NCBI RefSeq assembly: GCF_000524195.1
Contig: NW_020170382.1
Location: 949,137-1,013,136, forward strand
DNA from: Echinococcus granulosus
Lineage: Eukaryota > Platyhelminthes > Cestoda > Cyclophyllidea > Taeniidae
DNA length: 64,000 nucleotides
Reading direction: 5' to 3'
Shown: piece after piece, positions 24,276 through 35,430 of the stretch
How the letters are laid out: each line of letters starts with the position of its first letter
Position numbering within the stretch: position 1 is the first letter of the stretch
The notes under the pieces: model-generated
Told to the model about the DNA's origin: nothing
Seen by the model: only the letters and a program-made list of their open reading frames with translations
The model's database searches: none
Program-made: the position numbers and the translations under genes

Positions 24276-27200
24276 GGGTCGGTACGATCCCGTGTTCTCA
24301 ATTCGATGACACAGCATCTCTCTGCCATGGGAGCAAAACCGCTTTGATCTTCCCTCCGTTTCCGCCCCTATTCCTCCTCATCCTTTGCCACCTTGCTAAG
24401 GCAATAACTGATGCAATCCGGTTACTCAAAATTGAAATCGCTAATGTATTTCATTATACTCCCTCTGGTTTCCTTAATTTAGTCTGTTTACGGATCATGA
24501 AATGTCGAATGACTAACATGAATCAACTAAAAAACTAATGTGTTTTGACAAATTTTAGTGCTCCTAGCGATCACAGTTGTTGTCACAGAGTAGCGTTGAA
24601 TTTAATTCCACTTTCAAACGTATTTATTCACTTTGATGGTCAGTAAAAATCAGTCGTTAAAAATAAAATATGAGAAATTCCTTTTAAGTGAATGGATATG
24701 TAAAGAAACGAATTCCCTTTCACTCACAGCCGCTATTTCTGCAATTTCCCCCGATTAATATACGGCAGTTAAAAGAGATCAGAGTGTATGCATTCAAACC
24801 GTCTGGTGAAAATGAATAAACAGTGACCTTTCGTGTTACAAGAAGCCGAGAATTATCAAAGTAGACAGCTACGCCAAAGAAAAAAGGAGAAACGAATGTG
24901 AGTTGAGCCTTCGTGAGGCTAATTCAGATTATATATTTGATGAGATCGCCGTTTAGGTGTCTAAAACCTGTTAACGACAAAACATCGTCCAAACCTCAAC
25001 AATGAACACATCAAACGCAGTGCTCAGTCAAAACGGAATCTATAAGCTGCACCAGCATCGTCGGACCTCAGAATCACCTCTTGGAAATGATTGCTTATCT
25101 TAAGATCTGCATTCCTGTTAAGCGAGTAATTTTTACACACCCGACTACTTTTTGAAGAGGCGCACCGAGGACGATGACCAAAACGATTGACAGGCTCTGC
25201 AATTGTGTCTTTAACGTCACTGACCGTCCCGGTTTTCCCTGATTTGGTTACCAGTCTACTGACATGCAGCTCCGTGATGAGTCTCTCAGCCCCTCCATGT
25301 ATCGACAATAGAGGTACTTATAAATTCGCAAATCTCACGGTATAGTTAAGGGTGGACCTGACAATAAAATTAAAGCACTTCAAAAGGAAAAGAATAGTAT
25401 TCATTGTTTTCCCTCTGACTTGAAATGACCTGGCATCGGGAGCTTATTTTACAGGAATTTTCGCAAGTAATTAATGCGACTACGCATCCTACGATCAAAA
25501 GGATTTGGAATGACAACTCCAGTACTAATGGAAGCAGTTTATTTATTCCTCTTTGCACAAAAGATCCAGCCATGGAGAAATTGAATACCGGCCATGCTTG
25601 AGACAGATTAGTCAGTAGGCTAATTTCATTTTCAGTTAAACAAGTTTACAAGCCTATTCATTGCGGTGGTGAGGAAGGGCAGGGCGGTCTGGTTTTTCCA
25701 GTGACTACCAGTTGTCGTTGACGGTAATAAAAGAGTCGCCAAATGCCGAAGGACAGTACAATGTCCTACTCATGGTGACTTCACCTCCATCTTGCAGCAT
25801 AAAACGACACATCAACCACGGTATCAAACTGAAGAAGGCTCTGGATTTGGAAGCATAAACTCAAGTAAAAATCCTGTGCAACACCAATTGACCTATTCAA
25901 CACAATCTGAGCTTCATTACGTGGTAAAATTTAATGAGTTATGTAACAAGTCGGATTGGCAAACAGTTCATTATCCCCTTGGGGCAGACTTGCTGCCCCA
26001 AATGAATGGAAACATGAGATCTTTCCTCTTTCTGCTGTCAGAAGTTGTAACAGTGTCTTGTTCTTCAGCAGCAGAATCATCTTTTAAGAAGTCACAGCTT
26101 CCACGACCGTTTTGAATGCATCAATTGCCTGATTAATGGCACCACATCACAGATTAGCAGATCAGATTTTTCACTAAAACATCGAAAATCCCCCTTCTTA
26201 GATCACAATCATTTCAACACTAAAATTGCAAATCTTGAGTATGGTAAAGGTACAAAAGAGTCTTTTTGGTTCTTGGTTAATTTAAAGTGGCAAAATTAGG
26301 AATCATTGCTCCAAATGGTATTACATGAAAAGAGTGGCTTTTACTAAGCATAATAGAATAGGATTTCTTTAAGTGGGTACTCCAAAACTATGCAGATTAA
26401 TACCAAGTTGTCCTATTTCAATCTAAAAAGATACTACCAACGAAATATTCAACCAAACATAAAAACTGCTAAAGGCATTTAAAAATATCACCTTTGAGAC
26501 TGGACCAAAGGATTTGTAAACACCCGTATCCTGGTGGAGAGTCTTTTCAGGTAAGAACAAAAGCCGCTCAATTCATTCGCCGTGTTTGTCAATTTGAAAG
26601 TCCAAAATGCAGACACTCCTATGGATTTAATAATTGGACGAGGATGACTTTCATGCCTTATAGTTGTTTGGTTTTATTCACAGATAGTATGAAAAGGGCA
26701 CGAGAAAGGGAAGAAAGGTGGATACCAAATTAAGGCAAATTAACTCAAATAGGTAAAGGAAAACTTAAGACAGGCATACGCAACTAGTTCATATGTGTTG
26801 CTTCCGACACACTGAAGCTGCAAAGGGTTAAGTAAACCGCCCCGATTCACCGTCCTTTTCAATGAGCAAAACGAAGAAAAATATCCTTAAATATTCATAA
26901 TATTATTTTAACTTAAACAGATGTGGCAACAAATTTAGTCGGGTCATCAACACAAGTATAGGCTAACTGAAAAAGGCCATCCTTGATTCGTTGCTCATGT
27001 TTCGTAGTTGTACTGCCGCTAATCAGTCGAGTCAAGCTTACGCTCGCCTAATCCGGCATTCAAGCGCATTTCCTAGAAAAGGCAGTGAACGGAATCGCAA
27101 AAAACTTCACTAATACTTCAGTTCTCTTGCATTACAATGCTGAAAGAACTGATGTCGCATGTTCAAATATTAGGACTAATTTCTCTTGTCACCATCAACG

Positions 27201-27400
27201 TCTCGCGAGACCAAAGAGGGTAAACACGCGTCACCGTCACAAGAAATGTAATCAGGTGGTAGATTAGGAGTACATCGACCGTACCATCAACAGTAACAAT
27301 GACAACAACACCCCTCCCATTGTTTATTTATTGAGCTCTCGCATATACAAAAGAGGTACACAGAAGGTGACTTTGCCAGTAGCAGTAAATTGGGCGATTA
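24276..27400. other. Intergenic, no gene seen
   Basis: Only short unsupported open frames are present (107 residues or fewer), with no motif or splice evidence. Confidence 0.45.
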
Positions 27401-27790
27401 AATTATCAAAGGTGGTTGTGTAAGCCCGCGGGGGCTGGGGATAGAGAACCAGAGTTGAAGGTAGAGGAGGAGCAAGAGCGAGGCGTTCAGCCACGACAAG
27501 CACCGACCGTGACCCTAACACACGCACCATTGAAGCGAGCTCGCACGCACGCACGTACGCACGGAGGCGCGCAGGAAGTCATCCCTAGCTCCAGGATGGT
27601 GGAGAGGGCGTGAGGGACTACCGTTATCCGCATTCCCCCAATCCCTCATCTCTCACACTCCTCTCTCTCTCTCCCTGTGTGTGTGTGTGTAGCGCGTCAT
27701 TGCCGCCGTTCCGGTTGACAGGTTGTCTAGCTGCTTTGATGCGTGTCTCTGTGGGTGTGTACGCATACACGAGTCAAGTTTACCCGTCCT
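27401..27790. other. GC-richer block with CACG and GT simple repeats
   Basis: The block is rich in CpG compared with its flanks. It contains CGCACGCACGTACGCACG near 27543-27562, a CT run at 27655-27680 and a (GT)7 run near 27677-27691. It could be a regulatory region 2.4 kb upstream of the zinc-finger exon, or an untranslated leader exon. No coding sequence is supported. Confidence 0.4.
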
Positions 27791-29509
27791 GCTTTGGCGA
27801 CCGCCTATCTGCGGTGATTGCGGTAATATTGAGAGTCTTGAAAAGCAACGCTAGATCTCACTTTAGGGAAACAAGCGTCAGAAGCCATCCAATTTGGACG
27901 GAAATGGTGTTGCAGCCACACCTGACCTCGACTTTGAACTGACAAAAGTCACAAGTTTACTAAGTAAATACCATAATAACTCGAGATTTATGATTTGATT
28001 GGCCTTCGGAAAACAAGCTTAACAGATTTTAATAGAAAATAGATTCGTCTTCAAATAAATAATTTTGTTGCTGCTAGATAAATGGGTGATAATATTGCTA
28101 TCAGTTGTCGTGCTGTTTGATTTGGTTAAACGGCTATTTTTTATTTTAATCTGATCCGCACCACTGTTCGTTCATTGAGAATCAAATTTCGTGGTAATTT
28201 AATTCAATAACTACCCAATCGGAAGAATCTGGTACAAGAGCGAAGTGCCGGTTTAAGTAGCACTTCAAAGTGCCTTCAGCTACATCATCAAGGGGTGTAT
28301 CTAGAAACAAACGGTTTGACGGAAGTTGGTGCTATGCAAGCTGATGATATTTGTAAAGTACTGTTAAGCTTGAACATGAACTGCTTTCCAAGTCCAACTC
28401 AAGGAGGGAACTTCAAATGGTCTTTAAATTGTGAATCTTCACTCTGCGCGATCACCAGTAGACGCATTTCGAGGAAACAATATCGTCCATATACCTTCCA
28501 CGAAGCATATATGTCTCAAAACCGACTTTGAACTCAAAGAGACTATGTTTAAAAAATCAGTGGATGCATTTTCATTTAACCGGTTCGGTGGGTGCTTGGA
28601 TCAAAATGCTGGAGGCTTGGATGATTTTGAAGTGGGTAGGCATTAATTCGATGGATTTAACATTCACCAATGAGGCATCAATGTCAAAGTATAGTAATAA
28701 GAAGACGAAAACACTCTAATGGTACAATATTTCTTAAAAATTACCCATACCGCAAAATGGAGCGGTGGAAACATCTGAGTCTCAAGTAATCTCTTCTTAA
28801 AACAAAGGAGCCCTTTTTAAAAGATCTTTTCTATTGGTTGACAACAAAATTATAACATCTTGAGATGCCTATGGGGATATCATAACCAAGAAGTGCCCCG
28901 TAAGAATATGCACTGACACTGGTAGTTAAATTAGGACCTAGTTGTCTAATCATGTTGTCTCGAATTTTCCACTCCATCCACAGTCCTCTTTTCGTTACGT
29001 AACTTACACTGAATCATCAATACTGCCTTACACTTATTAATGTTGATTTGTGGTAGACACCTAAGTTCAAATAATCAAATTTTAACCAACACACGACCCA
29101 AACACCACTGCAGATGGAGCAATAAATTGATGAGTGCGTCAATTTGGCCGGAAGAGAGGTGAGTGGTAATCAAGAGACTTGATTGGCCCACGCTTCATCA
29201 CTAAACCCTCGAGTGTGTCAGTCTCGGCAACTAAACCTCAAATCCAAATTAGCTTACCATTTTAATTTTGGGGACATCTGTCCTATCAATACAGCATCTT
29301 AGGATTAAACATAGTTATTAGTTCAGGATTTCGTAGGTGGTCATTACCACAGAGTTTGCCTTTGACGGCTGGTAATCAAAGATTCCTGTCATAGTCATTT
29401 AAGCTCATATTAACGTCCAAAGTCATGATAGATAAAAAGAGAGTAAAACTGTTCCAGTGGGCCCAAAAATAGCAATGCGGTGAGAGAAGCCTGATACTTC
29501 ACAATAATG
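27791..29509. other. Intergenic, no gene seen
   Basis: AT-richer DNA without domain-bearing or splice-supported frames. Confidence 0.4.
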
Positions 29510-30060
29510 ACAGTATCTTTAACGCGCACACACGCGCATACATGCACCATAGTACGGGTAATAAAAGGTAATAAGAAAAAACTCACATCGTGCAATAAAA
29601 AGCCAAACGAAGAAATATCTATGGCTCCCACAAGCACACACATTAGCACACACGCACGCATACACCGCACCGCATTCTTACCGCAATTGTCATTCGTTGG
29701 CTACAGCACACACGGCTTGTATCGGCACTCAACCAATAAGCACCGTGCGCTCTTGACACACATCAGGAGGTCAAGCCACATCGCACACCCCTGCCTGCAT
29801 GCGTGCATTTGCGCAGACCTTCTATTGGCTAGCCACGCGTGACACTGTAATAGTACGTGCGCATTCCTGTGAGTACATACGCACCTGTGCATGCACGCAG
29901 ATGTGGGTGCGTGTGTGTTCTCAAGCGTGCGTCAGTGTGTTTGCGTGCATGTGCGTATGCGCAACGTCAAAGTGCTGTCAGTCAGTCAGTTTTAGTTAAT
30001 TTCCTCGCGCGTACGCAACCCTTCCTCTCTTGCGCTCTTGCTTGCTAGCCTGCTCACGCA
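29510..30060. repeat. CA/CG/GT alternating purine-pyrimidine region upstream of exon 1
   Basis: Repeated short runs such as CACACGCGCATACATGCAC, GCACACACGCACGCATACAC and GTGCGTGTGTGT occur throughout. The densest part is 29875-29966. The open frames here on both strands are composition artefacts (Cys/His/Arg/Thr strings). Confidence 0.6.
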
Positions 30061-30120
30061 TACACTTTACAGATCTTTCACACCTGCTTCCGTTAAGGCC
30101 ACTACTTCTTTGAGAGATAT

Positions 30121-30173
30121 TCCGGCCCTCTCTCAGCGTGCGTGTAGGTGTGTGATTGGACAAGACTCTCTAA
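30121..30173 (+). promoter_or_regulatory. 5' leader with candidate splice (cis or spliced-leader) acceptor
   Basis: The tract ccggccctctctcag (AG at 30135-30136) is a good 3' splice site. It would leave a 37-base leader before the ATG at 30174. An in-frame TAA at 30171-30173 directly precedes that ATG and rules out N-terminal extension in this frame. If the organism is a flatworm the acceptor could receive a spliced leader; it could equally join an upstream non-coding exon. No promoter can be assigned. Confidence 0.4.
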
Positions 30174-30788
30174 ATGGGCCTCCTGCCGAAATTCGACGCA
30201 CAGGAGATACTGTCTCTCCACTGCCCCCTTTGCTCATTCCATAGTCACTGGACAGAGAAGCTCGAATCTCACTTTGTGAAAAGCCATTTGGGCAGGACTG
30301 CGGAGTTTAATCTCTATCAATGTTCCATGTGCAAAAAGATCGCCTCCTCCAAAGCTTTCATTCTTGAACACCTGGAGCTTCAGCACAGATTAGTGAAGGA
30401 GGAAGTGGAAGAGGAGGAGACTCCCACTAGTCCTTCTTCAGACAGCGACGTGATCATGCGTTCAGACGGTGGAGAAATGGTTCAACGACCCGGCTCCACG
30501 CCTGGAACACACCTTAACGTCTCACAGGGTTGCGCAGTACCGATATTTTCGGGCCGCCTACGAGGTGGCGAAATGCGTGATGGAGAGTTCCACTATCAGT
30601 GCCTCTTCTGCGAGTTCTCAACGTGCAATAGGGAGGTGCTTGCCAGTCATTATGTTCATCATGGAATAAAAAATCTTCAGTGCTCGGAACGACCTCTAGC
30701 CGCAACTGCTGAAGCCTCGCAAATGACTACAAAGACGGTGCTGATAAAATCTAGGGAAAAGAGTTTAAAAATGGAAGATATGGAACTA
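30174..30788 (+). CDS. Zinc-finger/TALE homeobox gene, coding exon 1: three C2H2 fingers
   Basis: The start is ATG 30174, immediately preceded by an in-frame TAA. Residues 1-205 end at a donor TA|GTAAGT in phase 0. Finger 1 is C17-x2-C20-x12-H33-x4-H38, finger 2 is C50-x2-C53-x12-H66-x4-H71, and finger 3 is C143-x2-C146-x12-H159-x3-H163. Fingers 1 and 2 are close together. Finger 3 is separated by an acidic, Ser-rich stretch (VKEEVEEEETPTSPSSDSD) and a Gly/Pro-rich spacer. VKEE and LKME near residues 74-77 and 199-202 fit the SUMO-acceptor pattern. C2H2 fingers normally bind DNA, sometimes RNA or protein. The missing TGEKP-type linkers suggest these are not a classic tandem DNA-reading array. 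Exon 2 resumes in phase 0, supporting one transcript. I cannot exclude a further in-frame exon in the 16-kb intron. Confidence 0.82.
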
Positions 30789-33700
30789 GTAAGTTTGTTA
30801 CCTTTCAGGTTTTGCTATTGCATTATTCCGCCTTGCTGGCTTTTGATCACTTCAATACTCTTTCAAGATGCAATTGATTGAAGGATCAAGTTCCATCTCC
30901 TTCCAAATTAGTCTTTAAGATCTATTTCAGACTATTTTTTTCAAAATTAGCATCGAAATTGCGGTATAACATTCCATTTCGGGGATGCCAATATCACAAC
31001 CATTTATCTTTTCCCCAAAAAGATAGAAAGTGCTAGGCTATGTTTTCAAAACGAACTGTAGTGAATGTCTGCTCCGCTAATTTCAAGAAATTGGCCCACA
31101 GAAAGGGGACCGGTGTACTAGGGAGAAGGTGGTAATAGATGGATGGTGGAGCTTCTCGCTCTTCTAATTTCGTGCTTCAGTGAGTCTACGTAAAGGTGCT
31201 TCGATGGAAATTACCGTCTCTCCGGTTGAGTTACTTTGATGTGGGCTGACTGTCCACATTGATTTTTTGTGTGTGACTAGGAAAGAATGAAATCAAATTG
31301 CCATTTTTTAATTGGTATTTGTAGCTCTGATTATAACAATTTTTTTGGTGTCTCTAACCAACCTAATTATCACGTGAGAGCACTTGTGTGCTTGGAAATT
31401 CGAGAGGTCAAATTTTTGCCACAGTAAGAATCAAATTTGGGACTTCAAACTTTAGCACTTTATGGTTTTCGTCTATCAAATTACGACATAAACAGATAAC
31501 TTCAAATGTTTTCATTTGAATGGAAGTCTCTTTTTTCGTCACGATGCTCAAGAGATTGATATTCAACCAAACAGCTCTAGTATTCACTGAGTAAATACGA
31601 ACGTAGTGTCACCGTACGGAGATCAGCAGTCATTACAGCATCACGTCAGCCGCCTATTGCGCTGCAAACTAGTCTGAAGTGAAAGCCGACTAAGGACATT
31701 CTCGTAAAAAAGTGTAAAGTGCGTAAATACTGTGTAGTTTCGTGACACTTCATCTTTTTCTCCACTGATATTGAATGGGAGAAAAAAAATTATGTATGAT
31801 CGGTCAATTTTTCTGCAAATTCGTCCTTTAAGATGAGATTTACAATGTTAGAGGATAAAGCTTTTAATGTAAATCTTCTACAAGGACTTATTCAATGGAT
31901 TGCCATATTGCTTATATGGATTCTTCAGATATTAAAAATAACAAAAGAACATGCTGAGGTTGGTCCTCACCACGCCACACCAAGTTAAGGTGATGATAAA
32001 ATGAAATGTCTAAGTAGGAATTATAACTCCTTACTTCCAAAGGGTTGACTGGTGGTATTCCCATCTACTTGACTGCTTGTCTGTCTGTCTTGACTCATCC
32101 ATGTGCTCAGTTTTGCAAGGAAGCGGTGACTCAGAGCAATAACATCATCAAAGGTCGGCGATGTCCACTGAGAATGACCTCTCCTGTCCAGTTCTCTGCA
32201 CTCTCCGCCTGACCTCTCTCATCCACCTAAAAAATGGGAAAACTCTCCAGTGTTTTGTTTGTATTTTTCGGTCCAAAAATTAAAGCCTCGACCACCCGGT
32301 CAGTCTGGCTTCGAGTATTAATGAAGAGAACTGATGTGGGGCAGAGTCTAATCGAGAATTCACACCTTCGAGTGTCTTAGCATGGGGTGGAGGGCGCGCA
32401 GAGAAGACCAGAGGTTGGACACGCAGAGAGCGCTTTTCGTACTTCCCTGACCCCACACACGCCCATACGTTCCCTTGTCTGTATTTTAAAATCTTGGAAT
32501 GCATCTCAATTACCGTGGTGTAATTAATCAACCTGTTGTGCGATAACTTAATGTCATTTTTTCTTCATTTACGCCAGAATGGAATTTGGAAAAGCCTTCA
32601 AATTTCCGCTGTTTCATTCTCTAAACTAATCAGAACCAGTGACTGGTGCACAGTTCTTATGACTGTTTACATGCAGTACCGTCAGAAGTCCATTCTGTTT
32701 TCATTGCTTTAGAGATTGCGGAAACTCATCATGATTTGGTCAAAACTTTGGTAAATTGTTTTTAAAATCCGCTGTAATCTTCAGAAAATGCTATTTGAGT
32801 CTCATGAAACAATCGTTTCAACTTGGTATTGACAACTTCCAACGGCAACAAGTGGCTTAATTTTTACAAGACCTAAATCTTTGCATGCACTTTAGTGTGT
32901 TAGGTGTTCAGGGATATGTTCCCACCTAGAATTCACATCTCGCACCCTAAGGGCAAAGAAAAGAACCTTCTTAATAACTCGGCCTTAGCCTCTTGGATAT
33001 CCAATTACTGTCTTTACACTTCTTTATCATTCACCATAAAAAAGTAGTAAACTTACAAACGCAGGGTTTCTTGAAGTAAAAAGGTTGTTCTTCCATGGCG
33101 ATTTTTTTTCCTTTTACAACTTCACAAAATTCACGCCTAACACACGCGCACCTGATTTAATTGACTGCTTCACCCACGTGAATGTATCGGAGCCTTGATT
33201 TATACTTTTGGAAGTGACAAACTCAATCGAGGTAAAACAGTCTCTGATATCTGTCATCGTCAATAAAAAGAACTAGTATTTAGTTTGCCAATGTGATACC
33301 ATCGTCACTTTCATATTGCTCGAATACGGCTTTTTGGTTCTTGGAGCAAGAGCCTAGTGAAGGCTTGAATTGTAAGGATTTCTGAACTTGGCATAGTAGA
33401 CGTTGGTGGAGTCTACAAAGCGTATGCCTTTATTTGTACCTGTCTTTAAAAAAGGTGGGTATTTTTTACCTCACCCTAATTTTGATAAGTCAGAAGTTTC
33501 AGTTACCAAGACTCCATGGTTCAAGGTGAATTTTCTTCCAGATAAATGCGCCTTATCTGCTTGTCCGGCTTACAGAGAGGAGGTAAGAATTTCTGAGCTA
33601 CAATTCCAAACGGGGAACCAATTCCAGTTGCGCAGGACGCCCTTTACAAATTTCTGATGTCGGGCATATTACCACAGTTTTATACGTTCAAACGATAGGA

Positions 33701-34589
33701 AATAGTTGCACTTCAATTTGGAAATGTGATATGAAGCACTTATCGTAATTCTGCGTTCTCAGTGGAATGCCAGTCTCTTATCATTTTTTTAGAACACCTT
33801 CATTTTGTTTGGTTTTTGTTACATTATAGGACTCCATGCCTCTTGGCACAGGTTTCTTAGCTTTCCGAACCGCCGATCAAGTCACAAATTCCTTAGCCCC
33901 TGTGATGATGTTATAGCTGTTGACACTCACTTCAGAGGGATTCTAAGACGTCTATTGAAGTCCAAAATGGGGATGGATTTCGTTTAGGTTATTATCACTA
34001 TAGCAGCATAGTTTCATAGACAATGGAAGATTACAGTTGGTAATGATATCTTCGACATGTAGTTGTAGCTATTGAAATCCCACAGTGCATTGGGTTTTTT
34101 TAATGGGGACTCAAACTCAATTCGCTGTTGGAGCAAAGAGGACGTAGATTGATTATGATTACTCATTAATTTAGAGAGGCCATATGATTTTGTTGCAGAC
34201 AATGTCTTCATAACAGAACTTACTTTTGTCACGACGGTACAATTTTCCGAATTTCTATTTACTTGAGTCGAGGAGAGGGAAAATAGGGTGACTAGAGCCG
34301 CCAGTATAGACCCTTTTTAAAAAACAGAATAATAGAGAGTTTCCTAATCCCTCAGATGGGAGAAGAGAGGAATAATTGACTGGACCCGCGGCCATGCCTT
34401 AAATGAAGGGACAGGTATAAAAATGACCTGAAACACAGCTTGTCAAGAAGCGTCGTGGAGTATTAGTGGGGGCGAGAGGAAACATCCACCGAACCAAGAG
34501 TAGACAATTCCATGCGGGTGGCATGACCTGCTTTCACTGCCACCTCGGAAGTCGCCACCACAATTGGGGTGGGAGGAAGGGGGAAGATT

Positions 34590-35430
34590 ATTCACCTGCC
34601 ACGTCAATTGCACACACACGAACTCAGTGGGCGGTCATCGCTCGAGTTATCAGGCCTTTCCCACTGTGTGTGAAGGAGCGCTACACTGTACCGAATCGCC
34701 TCTAAATCAACACACGGGCACACACACTACTGTCACACATAGGCACACAAACACATCATTCGTTCTCATGCCCTGCCTCCACACAGTCTGGACGGATGTC
34801 ACCGCACTGAATGAGCAATCGAGCGCACACACCAGTGTGCGTACGTGTGGGTTTGTAATTGGATCCTTTCCGATTCGATCATCTTCGGCGGCTACAGTGA
34901 ATATCTCTGCCTCTCACACACACAATCGCAAATCGCAACATCACCACTTGCACTGTTTTTCCAAGTATAGCTAGCTAGGTTCTTGTGTCACGCTCGCTAC
35001 CTCGCTGCTGGTGTGTGTGCGTGCATGCTGCAGGTGTAACGATTCCTGGAAGGGATAGGCAGGAGTTGCCCCACCCAACCCCCCCTTAGTTGCCCCTTGC
35101 GGCCCCGTCCTGAATTATGTTTGTTTTGCATTGCAATGTCATCTGCCGAAGAGGCACACACGCACATGTTGGTGCATGCGTGAGTGCCACTGTTACGTTT
35201 CGCTTTGGCGGCCCGTCTGTCGGCCCGACCGGGTTGACTCACGCGTGCGCCGAGCAGAAGGATATGCAAAGCGAAGCAGACGTGCGGTTTCGTACACCGA
35301 TTGAACTAGTTATCCGCTCACGAACCGTTGTTCACCCTCGCTCTCTCCCTCCTGTGGTCACTAGCGTGCGCAGTTCCCTTTTGACCGATGCGGGGAACAT
35401 GGAACTTGGTCAGATGTTACACCTACTATG
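34590..35430. other. GC-richer, CA/GT-rich island in intron 1
   Basis: Cytosine-rich sequence with repeated CACACAC, GGCACACA and CGTGCATGC runs, and elevated CpG compared with its flanks. Frames on both strands are open but read as Thr/His/Ala strings. It could be an enhancer or an internal promoter; nothing proves either. Confidence 0.35.

Noticed and set aside
23752..24317. Open frames across the N gap with poly-Gly, poly-Ser, poly-Leu or poly-Pro
   Set aside because: They exist only because N is read as coding and GGA/TCC repeats lack stops.
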